This document shows, one piece after another, positions 1 through 7,420 of a DNA stretch of 59,882 nt. Origin of the DNA: a virus. A program made the position numbers and the translations under genes. Location: the IMG/VR virus record IMGVR_UViG_3300044451_000166, positions 1 to 59,882 of that record, one strand, 5' to 3'. The notes beneath the pieces are model-generated. The model did no database searches, was not told the DNA's origin, and worked only from the letters and a program-made list of their open reading frames with translations. How positions within the stretch are numbered: position 1 is the first letter of the stretch; the number at the start of each line of letters is the position of its first letter.

Positions 1-44
1 CGTGATTGCCATGGTCGGCGGGATCGGTAGTTATCAACAGCCAT
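1..44 (-). CDS. Start of a hypothetical protein, cut by the window edge
   Basis: Only the first 14 residues are visible (MAVDNYRSRRPWQS). The ATG at 44-42 overlaps the TAA stop of the upstream gene (TAATG), the same coupling seen at many junctions in this operon. No function can be assigned. Confidence 0.5.
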   Translation of the reverse strand, partial: MAVDNYRSRRPWQS

Positions 45-202
45 TACTTTTTCTTTTTGGCAACCGCCATGTTGTCCACGAGGTTGGGGTAGGGGCGGCC
101 CGCCTTCTTTGCACGGGCCTTTGCCTCAGCCTTCTCAGAAGGACTCAACTTCTCTGACTTTTTCTTGGGGTTCTTTTTATCCCAAACTTTTTTCTTTGAC
201 AT
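44..202 (-). CDS. Small basic protein, 52 aa
   Basis: A 52-residue, very lysine-rich protein starting MSKKKVWDKK and containing the segment AKKAGRPYPNLVDNM. The basic N-terminus followed by a GRPYPNLVDN-type segment is a pattern I associate with small conserved proteins of bacteria and phages; that is recollection, not a search. The function is unknown. The stop overlaps the start of the next gene by one base. It follows the DUF6321-like gene directly. The high positive charge would allow nucleic-acid binding, but nothing proves it. Confidence 0.65.
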   Translation of the reverse strand: MSKKKVWDKKNPKKKSEKLSPSEKAEAKARAKKAGRPYPNLVDNMAVAKKKK

Positions 203-475
203 TTAGCAATCCCACTTTCTGAGTGATTTGTTAATACGGCTATTTGGATCACGTGCGGTTTTAGACGACGTGTTTTTCTTTTTCATGCCCTCCATTCGAG
301 CACAAAAAGACTTACGACGCTTTGCTTTTGCGTCAGATTTAGATGCCTCTTCCCTGGACACCGGTGGTTTTAAGTTGTGCCCTTCTTTTTTTGCTGAGGC
401 GCGGCCCTTTGCGTTCAACCCACCTTCAGGGTTTTTACCCTCTTTGCGTTGCCATGCAGGTGATTTTTTAGTCAC
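203..475 (-). CDS. DUF6321-like small basic protein
   Basis: 90 residues. It has the ordered motifs KSPAWQRKEGKNPEGGLNAK near the N-terminus, LKPPVS in the middle, RRKSFCARMEGM and a C-terminal LRKWDC. These match the conserved block pattern of the DUF6321 family, short proteins of unknown function found in bacteria and many phages. One cysteine lies in FCARM and one at the very C-terminus. The gene ends immediately before its downstream neighbour (44-202). Family membership is confident; the role is unknown. Confidence 0.75.
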   Translation of the reverse strand: MTKKSPAWQRKEGKNPEGGLNAKGRASAKKEGHNLKPPVSREEASKSDAKAKRRKSFCARMEGMKKKNTSSKTARDPNSRINKSLRKWDC

Positions 476-859
476 TTATCTTCTCCCAATTCTTCCAACA
501 TACTCTCTTTTTGTTAATAGTTTACCTTCGTTTGCTGTAGCCCCTGCATTAAAGTGGTCATCAATATAACGTACTGCTTGAATTGCTGATGTAAATGGAA
601 AAGTTTTGTAACTATCTACCGTCTTTGGTTGTTCATCAAACTCAAGAGTCACATTATACCCGACAACTTGAAGAGGACCAGCAGTATGTCGTTTTTTGCT
701 GCCCATATTAGTTCTCATTTTTGGACGAACTTCTGGAGAAATTAGCACCTCTCTATGGGTGTAATGGGGCCATGGGTCAAAACCCATTCCTGAAATAGGC
801 CGCATTTCACGCTTTGGTCTCCGATTTTCATTATGGCGCTCGTCGTTACCACGTGTCAT
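476..859 (-). CDS. Hypothetical protein, 127 aa
   Basis: Basic, Arg/Asn-rich N-terminus (about residues 1-20, probably disordered) followed by a mixed segment with VVGYNVTLEFDEQP and a predicted alpha/beta C-terminus. No recognised domain. It sits directly upstream of the DUF6321-like gene and shares its operon. No strong Shine-Dalgarno is visible before the ATG, so an internal start is possible. Confidence 0.5.
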   Translation of the reverse strand: MTRGNDERHNENRRPKREMRPISGMGFDPWPHYTHREVLISPEVRPKMRTNMGSKKRHTAGPLQVVGYNVTLEFDEQPKTVDSYKTFPFTSAIQAVRYIDDHFNAGATANEGKLLTKREYVGRIGRR

Positions 860-882
860 TACTTTTTCGCTTGTTTCTTTAG

Positions 883-2445
883 TTAACTACTTCTAGTTGT
901 GCGTCTGCCGCCTCGTGTGGCATTTTTGGCTCGTGGATGTGCACGAGCAGCTCCACTATTACTAATTGTGGGTCCTTTGCCACCGCCTGTTGCACGACCA
1001 CTGTTGGTAATTGTTGCTGCACCGCCACCGCCGCCGCCAACACCACCGTAGCTTCCGGGGAGATATTGGTTATTAGACGAGAAAGGACTACCACCAGTAA
1101 TATCGCCAGAGTTGTCTCCGCCAATGCGTATGTCTTGAACCGCTCCTACATTGTTAAATGCAGAGTGTCCGCCTTGAAATGCTCGGGATCGGCCACCTGG
1201 GGTGGGGTATCCACCATCCGCAGGAGGTGCTGGATCGGGAGATGCTGGATCGGGAGATGCTGGATCGGGAGATGCTGGAGCAGGAGATGCTGGAGCAGGA
1301 GATTTTGGAACACGTTTCCCACCACCTGACGGAGGAGTAGGCGGCGGTGCTCCACCGCCACCTGCGGCAGGGGGCGTGGGAGGGGTTGGCGGAGGAGAGC
1401 CAGCAGCTGCTGCTTCTCCCTTCTTTCGTGCCTCTTTTTCAGAGCCTTCAAGAAACTTACCAATCTTGGTCAGTGTTCCTCGAAGACGTCCCAGTCCTTT
1501 TTTGTCGGGTTTTGCTGCGTCGGGTTTTGCCGTTGGATTAACAGCCTCAACATTTACACCTTCCGGCTTACGAAATGTGCCCATGTCATCGGAATTGTCT
1601 CGCTTGACTTGATCAAAAGAGCTTTCATCAAAAGAACCTTGCTTTTTCCCTTTTTCGGCTCGGGCGGCAGATGCTTTACGCTCTTCTTCCCAATATCCAC
1701 CATCTCCCCTCTTTTTTGCTCCAAAGTTCTTGGGTTTACCAGTTCCTCCACCCGTTTTTTCATCGCCGGAAAGTTCTCCCCACGACATACCTCCACCAGC
1801 TGCTTTTGCATCGTCCCAAATGGTGCTCTTTTCTTTCTTTGCGCCAAAGTTGCGGGGACCCGACGGTTGGTCTTTATCGTCCTTTTTATTAGCTGTAGGA
1901 GTTTTCTCGCTTGTTGGTTTTTCGGTTTTTGCGGGCTTGTCTTTCTTTGCGGGCGTGTCTTTCTTTGCGGGCTTGTCTTTCTTTGCCATTGATTCAGATG
2001 CTTTCTCAACTGCGGCATCGACAGCTGGGGTGGTCTTTTTGGGGCGACCTGGTCCTTTCTTTTCGGTGGCAGGTTCGGGTGTTGGCTTGCTTTCCTCTTT
2101 TACTGGTTTGCCTTCTCCCTTTGCAGGCTTCTCATTCTTTTTTGCCACGGCCTTTTCCTTTCGCTCGGCTGCTTTGCGCTCTCTTACTTCTCGATCTTCT
2201 TCGTTAAATTCTTCTTCTTTTCCAGGTTTGAGAAGATCATTAAGTTGTTCTTTATGGGAAGCATGTGCTCTTTTGAGAAGTTCTTGATGTGCTTTTGCTT
2301 TCTCACCCGTAAGTCCTTCTCCAGTACCATAGGCCTTACCAACGTCCTTAACAACTCGTTCGTGCGTCCTAATAAGGTGTGCCAGTCGCTTGTTTTTAAC
2401 ACCATCAGCTAACGATGGTTTTTTTGATTTTTTAGTTTCAGCCAT
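883..2445 (-). CDS. Low-complexity Lys/Pro/Gly-rich protein, 520 aa
   Basis: The N-terminus (residues 1-90) is helical and charged. Residues about 90-190 are Lys/Pro/Ala repeats (AKKDKPAKKDTPAKKDKP), which in DNA is three 18-bp units. Residues 190-300 carry repeated NFGAKK motifs. The region about 345-430 is Pro-rich with PASPDPASPDP repeats, and the C-terminus is Gly/Asn/Ser-rich with two T-I-[ST]-N-S-G copies and a basic tail. No enzymatic motif is visible. A good ribosome site (GGAG, 5-base spacer) precedes the ATG. Such a chain is probably largely disordered; a virion-internal or DNA-coating role is only a guess. Confidence 0.65.
   Translation of the reverse strand: MAETKKSKKPSLADGVKNKRLAHLIRTHERVVKDVGKAYGTGEGLTGEKAKAHQELLKRAHASHKEQLNDLLKPGKEEEFNEEDREVRERKAAERKEKAVAKKNEKPAKGEGKPVKEESKPTPEPATEKKGPGRPKKTTPAVDAAVEKASESMAKKDKPAKKDTPAKKDKPAKTEKPTSEKTPTANKKDDKDQPSGPRNFGAKKEKSTIWDDAKAAGGGMSWGELSGDEKTGGGTGKPKNFGAKKRGDGGYWEEERKASAARAEKGKKQGSFDESSFDQVKRDNSDDMGTFRKPEGVNVEAVNPTAKPDAAKPDKKGLGRLRGTLTKIGKFLEGSEKEARKKGEAAAAGSPPPTPPTPPAAGGGGAPPPTPPSGGGKRVPKSPAPASPAPASPDPASPDPASPDPAPPADGGYPTPGGRSRAFQGGHSAFNNVGAVQDIRIGGDNSGDITGGSPFSSNNQYLPGSYGGVGGGGGGAATITNSGRATGGGKGPTISNSGAARAHPRAKNATRGGRRTTRSS
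1231..1305. repeat. Tandem 15-bp repeat, 5 copies
   Basis: Five consecutive 15-bp units: three tggatcgggagatgc, then tggagcaggagatgc and a degenerate last copy. Read on the minus strand they encode the PASPD/PASPA pentapeptide repeats of the surrounding gene. Copy number probably changes by slippage. Confidence 0.9.
1931..1984. repeat. Tandem 18-bp repeat, 3 copies
   Basis: Three 18-bp units (gcgggcttgtctttcttt, with one base difference in the middle copy). On the minus strand they encode the KDKPAK/KDTPAK hexapeptides of the low-complexity protein. Confidence 0.9.
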
Positions 2446-2463
2446 AGATACTCCAGAATATCA

Positions 2464-3444
2464 TTAAAAAAGCTTTAGCTGTTCTGCTCCACGGTCCCCG
2501 CCAAATTGGTTCTTGGACAAGGGTTTTGATGGGGCTTTTGTCTTTTCAGCTTTTGGTTTTTCGGTTTTCGCTGAATTAGACTTTGGCTTCTTTTTTGACT
2601 TAGTGGCATTTTTCTTTTCTACGTTGCGCCGTAGGGCATCATGGTTTGGGACGTGGTTAGTTACGTATTCCTCAATGGTGATTTTAGGTTGTCCAGATTG
2701 AACACGGTCATATTGGTGTTGTATAAACCCTCGGTACTCCGGTGTGTAAGTTGGAAATGGCTCGTACTTGTTTGAAGGAAAACGTTGTGCTGGTAGCGCC
2801 GCAAAACCCTTTTCAAGAACTTCTCCAGTAATTACCTTATGTGCGGTGGTGTCCCAAGAAAGGGTGTCCATTGGATTGTCATCGATTAACTTTATTTTAT
2901 TTTTAGCACCACTTTTGGGGAGTTGATCCTTTGTCATAAAATCTTGCTCGTTGTATCCCCATCGAGCTATTTGATCAATATAAGCTTGGTGGGTGCTTCT
3001 TCTTGGGTAATAATTCTTTCCTACGTGATGTCCACCAGTTTTTTTCCTGTGGTATCGATTGTAGTAATCGTCAGTAGCAGCCTCTTCTATGCCAGAAGAA
3101 TAATAGGCTTGTGTTTGTGGCAACTTTTTTCCTGATAACAATAATTGTGCTTCTTTTTCAAGACTGGGGATATGCCTAGGATTGTCGTCAAGACTTGTAC
3201 CTTTGTAATAGTATTTGGTCATGTCCCATGGTTCACCCCAATTTGGGTTAGCAAAATGATGACGGGATACCCATGTAGCGTCTTCATCTTCAAAGTTTTG
3301 AGAATCTTTGATGTCTTGTTTATAGTTTTCTGCATCCATCAAATAGTGGGCTGCTACAGTCATCGCCGTGTGGCTAACCGGGTAGAGATACTCTGGAGCA
3401 ACGTCAAAACGTTTCAAAGATTTGCTTGTGCCTTTACGAGCCAC
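2464..3444 (-). CDS. Hypothetical protein with C-terminal QLKLF
   Basis: 326 residues from the GTG at 3444, chosen because GGAG lies six bases upstream; a TTG at 3456 is an alternative. There is no recognised domain. The body is rich in Tyr, His, Asn and Pro (YYYKGTSLDD, RYHRKKTGGHH), the last 50 residues are a Lys/Pro/Ala tail, and the extreme C-terminus is EQLKLF. QLxLF resembles the bacterial sliding-clamp-binding pentapeptide (QL[SD]LF). It lies two bases after the stop of the upstream gene, in the block of basic, low-complexity proteins. Confidence 0.6.
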   Translation of the reverse strand: MARKGTSKSLKRFDVAPEYLYPVSHTAMTVAAHYLMDAENYKQDIKDSQNFEDEDATWVSRHHFANPNWGEPWDMTKYYYKGTSLDDNPRHIPSLEKEAQLLLSGKKLPQTQAYYSSGIEEAATDDYYNRYHRKKTGGHHVGKNYYPRRSTHQAYIDQIARWGYNEQDFMTKDQLPKSGAKNKIKLIDDNPMDTLSWDTTAHKVITGEVLEKGFAALPAQRFPSNKYEPFPTYTPEYRGFIQHQYDRVQSGQPKITIEEYVTNHVPNHDALRRNVEKKNATKSKKKPKSNSAKTEKPKAEKTKAPSKPLSKNQFGGDRGAEQLKLF

Positions 3445-3446
3445 AA

Positions 3447-3944
3447 TTATCTCCAAGTGGGTCGTAGCGTTTGTAGTTGCGCACGACGTTGAGCATTGAC
3501 TTCAGCGGGCACTTCCTGATCTGTGGTTCGAGGAAGCCCTTTGGGGCCAACCTTTCCATCGTTGGTTAGACGCACAGGCTCAGCCCCTGGGGGTGAGAAC
3601 TTGATACCTGCTTGTTGGTATTTAAGGCCTGTGTACAAATTAAATTCATCTGGCCATAGGTAATCACCTTGATTAATACGTTCGCCTTTGTGAACACCAC
3701 GCGAATATTGGCGAGCATTCATTCGGCTGAGTGTTCCAAGAATTTTGTCTTGTCGTCGGTTGGACGACATTGTGCCGAGGTATCCGTCTGGATACGTCGT
3801 ATCTTGTAGAGTTCGATACCCGGCTAGTTGATAATCTTTGGCACTACGAAACACCGGGGCCGGACCCATCAAGGGTTGTGATCCGGCATCCGGCGGCATG
3901 CTGGGGTTATTCCAGTTAGCAAACGCTTGGGTTTGTTGACTCAT
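3447..3944 (-). CDS. Hypothetical protein, 165 aa
   Basis: Starts MSQQTQAFANW and is rich in Pro, Gln, Arg and Tyr. No recognised domain, signal peptide or membrane segment. Segments such as RRQDKILGTLSRMNARQ look helical, the rest looks extended. It lies between two unknown genes at the end of the long minus-strand operon, so a minor virion component is plausible but unproven. Confidence 0.55.
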   Translation of the reverse strand: MSQQTQAFANWNNPSMPPDAGSQPLMGPAPVFRSAKDYQLAGYRTLQDTTYPDGYLGTMSSNRRQDKILGTLSRMNARQYSRGVHKGERINQGDYLWPDEFNLYTGLKYQQAGIKFSPPGAEPVRLTNDGKVGPKGLPRTTDQEVPAEVNAQRRAQLQTLRPTWR

Positions 3945-3945
3945 T

Positions 3946-4065
3946 TCATCCCCTACCGCCCATAGATGTCATAAAACCACCGCCAGCCCCGGCAGCAGAA
4001 GAAATTGGCCTGGGCTTGGCTTTCTTTTTTGCAGTTTTCTTTTTTTTAGGCTGCTGGGTAGTCAT
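3946..4065 (-). CDS. Very small basic protein, 39 aa
   Basis: ATG at 4065 (a second ATG at 4068 is equally possible) to TGA at 3946. Predicted start MTTQQPKKKKTAKKKAK, then an Ala/Gly-rich end GAGGGFMTSMGGRG. It overlaps the 3' end of the 190-aa gene by 20 bases and ends one base before the next ATG. A purine-rich AAGGGTGA lies just upstream. It is compact and fits the operon, but its size makes it uncertain. Confidence 0.45.
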   Translation of the reverse strand: MTTQQPKKKKTAKKKAKPRPISSAAGAGGGFMTSMGGRG

Positions 4066-4618
4066 CATCGTCACCCTTGTGCCAATAGGGGTCTTTTTCT
4101 GGATACGGGTCTTTAAAAGTCGGTGGTTTCTTGGGTGGCTTGGGCGGTTTACCAGCGCCTCCCTTTTTCCCCTTCAACCGTCCCTTTAAAGCTTCTGTGT
4201 TCGGGCCCGTGTCTTTTCTGTGATATTCATTTGATCGTGGATTGTGTTGCCAATTTTCTTTTTGACCGGTCCATGCGCCAAACGGCTCATCAGTAAACAA
4301 CGTCTTATCTTCACCCAACAAACCAAGTTTTTTAGCCATCCAATCCATTGTTGCCGTTGAAGATTCTGAGACAAACATTTTAAAGTTTTTGATTGACCTT
4401 GTCGTCGGTCTAGAGGCCGCGCTTGGTCGTTTCATACCTTGTTTTGGCAAATCTACTTGACTTTGATAGTGAGACTCTAATGGATCAATGTCTTTAACGC
4501 GATAATCGGGAGACGGATTGAGAGACGCGTCCTTTGGCGCAGCGGCTTTCCTACCCCGATATTCGTTGATATCGGTGATTTGGCCTTTTGGTTGATCGTG
4601 CTTGCGAATAAAACCCAT
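4046..4618 (-). CDS. Hypothetical protein, 190 aa
   Basis: A basic N-terminus, a central segment with a helix (STATMDWMAKKLGLLGED), then a Gly/Lys/Pro-rich region (KGKKGGAGKPPKPPKKPP) and an acidic end KGDDDDYPAA. No known domain. The charge-block layout resembles that of the other proteins in 883-5190. No strong ribosome site is seen before the ATG. Confidence 0.5.
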   Translation of the reverse strand: MGFIRKHDQPKGQITDINEYRGRKAAAPKDASLNPSPDYRVKDIDPLESHYQSQVDLPKQGMKRPSAASRPTTRSIKNFKMFVSESSTATMDWMAKKLGLLGEDKTLFTDEPFGAWTGQKENWQHNPRSNEYHRKDTGPNTEALKGRLKGKKGGAGKPPKPPKKPPTFKDPYPEKDPYWHKGDDDDYPAA

Positions 4619-4626
4619 GTTAAAAG

Positions 4627-5190
4627 TTAGATTCGAACATCTTTATGATATTCGCCTTGCTTCCTCTTTTCTTCGTGAGCTTCTTTTTCGTCAAGAGCTT
4701 TTATTTGTTCAGGACGCGACTTTTTCCCATAGGTTTTCTTATCGTATTTTTCAACGCCTTTAAACCCACCTTCAATGTACGCCCCAGCAACGCCACCCTT
4801 GGCAACCTTTGTTATACGTCCATCTTTGCCCTCTTTAAGAGTGTTTTGGCCATAAGTGTCAAGTCGACGTTCTTCGTCCGCACGAGCACGATCATATACG
4901 AGACCACGTCGTTGTGATTCGGCGCGTTCCTTGGGCTTGTTAATCTTCTTCATAGCCTTGTCTTTGCGACGTTGTTCTTTTTCGGGCAAGACCCACTTGC
5001 TTGGGGCCGCTTCGGTATCAATTGTTACTTTGTAACCAGTGGTGCCATCAGGCTTGACATACGGTCGGGCATCGCCACGCCTGACTGCGTCATATACTGA
5101 TTCTTTGTTACTAACAGGAGCTGGCTTGGTCACGCCATGCGGATCGTCGTAGCGTCCGCCGTGGTGACCCTTGTGTCGAAACAGCGGCAT
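4627..5190 (-). CDS. Lys/Arg-rich hypothetical protein, 187 aa
   Basis: Highly charged throughout (KEQRRKDKAMKKINKPKERAE) with a His/Gly-rich N-terminus FRHKGHHGGRYDD. Long helices are likely at residues 65-115 and 155-187. No catalytic motif. GAGGT precedes the ATG by about five bases. It directly follows the SpoVS-like gene with a 3-base gap, so the two are probably co-translated. A nucleic-acid-binding role would fit the charge but is inference. Confidence 0.55.
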   Translation of the reverse strand: MPLFRHKGHHGGRYDDPHGVTKPAPVSNKESVYDAVRRGDARPYVKPDGTTGYKVTIDTEAAPSKWVLPEKEQRRKDKAMKKINKPKERAESQRRGLVYDRARADEERRLDTYGQNTLKEGKDGRITKVAKGGVAGAYIEGGFKGVEKYDKKTYGKKSRPEQIKALDEKEAHEEKRKQGEYHKDVRI

Positions 5191-5193
5191 AAA

Positions 5194-5484
5194 TTACCTC
5201 ACAACCGGTTTAAAGGAAATAGCAGAAATGCTTTCCCCGTTCTCTCCAATAATATCATCAAAGCCAATAATGTAAGTTAGGTCAATTCCACGGGGGGCGA
5301 CAAAACCACGTGCAATGGCGGCGGATTTAGCGGCTTGATTAACAGCGCTTGCACCAATGGCTCGCATTTTTGGAAAATGTCCAGCAACAATGGCCCGAGC
5401 CAAAATAGAGCCAACGCTTTGGGGGTTGCTACTTCCTGAAACTTTCAAGACATCTTCAATTTTTGTAACTTGTTGTTCAGCCAC
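5194..5484 (-). CDS. spoVS-like: SpoVS family protein
   Basis: 96 residues from a GTG at 5484, preceded by CAGGAG at five bases; the upstream in-frame residues are therefore left out. The core reads VLKVSGSSNPQSVGSILARA, then MRAIGASAVNQAAKSAAIAR, then GFVAPRGIDL, which is the full SpoVS signature. SpoVS is a small, Alba-related fold implicated in sporulation and in nucleic-acid or regulatory functions in Bacillus; homologues also occur in non-sporulating bacteria. Full-length for the family. In this phage it lies between a resolvase-like nuclease and a basic protein at the end of the replication block, so a nucleoid or RNA-binding role in infection is plausible but inferred. Confidence 0.88.
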   Translation of the reverse strand: MAEQQVTKIEDVLKVSGSSNPQSVGSILARAIVAGHFPKMRAIGASAVNQAAKSAAIARGFVAPRGIDLTYIIGFDDIIGENGESISAISFKPVVR

Positions 5485-5516
5485 GTTGTCTCCTGACAAT
5501 AAACTTAGAAACAAGT

Positions 5517-5903
5517 TTAGCAGAATCCCGCATCTTTTAAAATAGCAATAATGTCAGACAGGCGCATTACGGCATAGGAGTCTCCTAATGCTTTATCACC
5601 TTTTCCGGGTCGTTTGACAACCAATATGGGTAGAGCATCATCTAAACGAGTAGCTTGCTCCACGGTGTCATTAAGCCACTCACTTAACTTAAATGTTTTT
5701 TGGTTCTTGCATTGGATGCAGGCTTTTCGAACAATAGTAACACCGCCGAGACTATGAATGGTCTGCTCTACGCCGTGAATATCCCCTTTGTCTTGACCAC
5801 CCTCTAACGCGGTACGGTGGGCTTTTGCAAAACCGTTGTTGTTAAGGTACTCACGAATGGCAGTCTCAAAAGAAGTACCTTTAGCCTTGTTCTTGTTTCC
5901 CAT
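5517..5903 (-). CDS. Holliday-junction-resolvase-like PD-(D/E)XK nuclease
   Basis: 128 residues from the ATG at 5903 (a TTG two codons upstream is an alternative). Motifs: NKAKGTSFE with Glu13, GGQDKGDIHG with Asp41, then CIQCKNQK with Lys66. This is the E-D-(E/Q)xK layout of Hjc/resolvase-type nucleases, which cut branched DNA. The usual Glu two residues before the lysine is Gln64 here, a variation to note. It overlaps the start of its upstream neighbour by 23 bases and belongs to the recombination cluster with RecA and the Cas4-like exonuclease. Confidence 0.75.
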   Translation of the reverse strand: MGNKNKAKGTSFETAIREYLNNNGFAKAHRTALEGGQDKGDIHGVEQTIHSLGGVTIVRKACIQCKNQKTFKLSEWLNDTVEQATRLDDALPILVVKRPGKGDKALGDSYAVMRLSDIIAILKDAGFC

Positions 5904-6063
5904 CGTCAATCACTTCCCATTTTGCCTGGCTAAATCCGCGAATGCGACCATCAAGTTCAATGTACACCCAAGTGGGGGCGTCTGGGTCGCAACCACAGCC
6001 CATGATTTGCCGTGGTTTATGTTCTACCACTGTCCCGCATGTTAAGCAGCGTGTTTTAATCAT
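5881..6063 (-). CDS. Small zinc-ribbon-like protein, 60 aa
   Basis: Starts MIKTRCLTCGTVVEHKPRQ and has CGCD in the middle, giving a CxxC...CxC metal-binding pattern, followed by an acidic beta-rich end. The layout resembles small phage proteins such as DUF7695, from memory only. The start overlaps the upstream stop as ATGA and the 3' end overlaps the resolvase-like gene. Probably a metal-binding accessory protein; function unknown. Confidence 0.6.
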   Translation of the reverse strand: MIKTRCLTCGTVVEHKPRQIMGCGCDPDAPTWVYIELDGRIRGFSQAKWEVIDDGKQEQG

Positions 6064-6545
6064 GGAATGTATTTGTACAACTTCTTTTCATGCGGGGCAA
6101 TACTAATGCGACGACTCAGCTCTCTTGACAAGAGGTGAGAGCCACGTTCACATCGATCAAATACTGTATCAACAAGTTTGCGATACGCACGAGCCTTGGT
6201 ATGGGCGTTTTGGGCGTTCATCACGATCTCAGACACACTGCTTTTGGCTTTAGCAATAGTAACCAATTCACCTTTAGTTTTGGAATCCCATTGGTTAATC
6301 AACGTAGTTGCTTTTGCAAAATCTAAATCGTTAGAAGCGTTTTCTTCCGCAATCTCTGCCAAAACAAGTTGAGATTTGGAGTAATTGAGCCATGCCGTGT
6401 ATTGGGAATAATAAGACATCAACTGAGAATCGGTCAGATCATCAAGATTAAATGGGATTTCAGGAATCCCATTGCCGGGTCTGGAAGGCAAAGAAAAGTG
6501 TTTGTGAAAATCAGAGTACTCAACTTCAAGGGATTCAATGGACAT
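6060..6545 (-). CDS. Alpha-helical hypothetical protein, possible recombination accessory
   Basis: 161 residues from the ATG at 6545, chosen because AAAGGA lies eight bases upstream. Almost entirely helical, with a DLTDSQLMSYYSQYT helix, an Asp/Glu/Ala-rich middle, and a C-terminal stretch (AYRKLVDTVFDRCERGSHLL) typical of coiled coils. It lies directly after the Cas4-like exonuclease. Phage recombination clusters often hold small helical mediator proteins (UvsY type) beside RecA and nucleases, so that role is possible. No diagnostic motif proves it. Confidence 0.5.
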   Translation of the reverse strand: MSIESLEVEYSDFHKHFSLPSRPGNGIPEIPFNLDDLTDSQLMSYYSQYTAWLNYSKSQLVLAEIAEENASNDLDFAKATTLINQWDSKTKGELVTIAKAKSSVSEIVMNAQNAHTKARAYRKLVDTVFDRCERGSHLLSRELSRRISIAPHEKKLYKYIP

Positions 6546-6550
6546 AATGC

Positions 6551-7420
6551 TTATCCTTTCCAGCATTGTTTGTTGTAATGACAACTTTTGCAGGCCGTGT
6601 GGGTTGGTGTTTCTGCCCACGCCGGGCGTTCTGGTGGAATACCATCCTCAATAGCGTCTCTCACCCTCAAACAATTGTCAAGGATTGGTTTTATCAATTC
6701 TGGCATGTACTCAATTGAGAACTCTTTTATTTCCTGGGATGCTTTCCACTCGTAAATAAAAATCAGCTTATGAATGCCGGTGGCGTGCATGTAGAGCATG
6801 CCTTGTCGAATATGGGTGGCAAATGGATGACGCAAGGCTTTCCACACTCCGTCATATGTCAACTGACCATCAGAATACTGTCTGTGGGTATCTGGTGCTT
6901 CCATGCGAATGGTTCCCATTCCAATGGATTTGATTTCAATTAAAGCCCTTTTCTTACCGGTAGTGAATACGCCGTCGGCATGTCCAAGAATCATGTGTTT
7001 GTCATCATTGATTGGGACTTCGTCATAAACAATATTGTGGGTAAGAGCGCTACAGTCTGGACAACTTTTTGGTGATACATCCCACCATCGATGTCCGCAA
7101 TTTCGGCAATACCATCGGCCCTCTAATACACCCGCCTCCCACATCCATTTTTGCCATTTTGCGTGGATTGCGTGACCTTCAGCAAAAATATTAAGACGCT
7201 GGTATGACATTGGTTTAATAGGCGGCTTTTCATCAGCGGTAATTGTGTACCACGAAGCACGTGGACACCAATCTTTTTTTGACAACTCGCTTGGATGCAG
7301 GTGTTTGAAGTCTCGTTGCTCATCACGCAACTCTTGATTGCGAAGCATTTGAACGGCAACAACAGGAAGAACGTCGCCAGACATCGTAAGAAGTTTTTTA
7401 TAAGATTCGGTGTTACTCAT
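6551..7420 (-). CDS. Cas4-like RecB-family exonuclease with Fe-S cluster
   Basis: 289 residues. Cys52 (WCPR) near the N-terminus and Cys277, Cys280 and Cys286 at the C-terminus form the four-cysteine set that holds a 4Fe-4S cluster in Cas4/AddB-type nucleases. The nuclease motifs are GHADG (Asp149), LIEIKS (Glu162, Lys164) and RQGMLY (Gln206, Tyr210). An additional CRNC...CPDC zinc ribbon sits at 105-123. Such enzymes resect DNA ends to give single strands for recombination, consistent with RecA two genes upstream. It overlaps the upstream nuclease gene by 8 bases. Confidence 0.88.
   Translation of the reverse strand: MSNTESYKKLLTMSGDVLPVVAVQMLRNQELRDEQRDFKHLHPSELSKKDWCPRASWYTITADEKPPIKPMSYQRLNIFAEGHAIHAKWQKWMWEAGVLEGRWYCRNCGHRWWDVSPKSCPDCSALTHNIVYDEVPINDDKHMILGHADGVFTTGKKRALIEIKSIGMGTIRMEAPDTHRQYSDGQLTYDGVWKALRHPFATHIRQGMLYMHATGIHKLIFIYEWKASQEIKEFSIEYMPELIKPILDNCLRVRDAIEDGIPPERPAWAETPTHTACKSCHYNKQCWKG

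Noticed and set aside
883-1463. Several overlapping long open frames on both strands at 879-1612
   Set aside because: They are shadows of the repetitive Pro/Gly-rich gene; the 15-bp and 18-bp repeats keep other frames open. They lack ribosome sites and have low-complexity, non-protein-like content.
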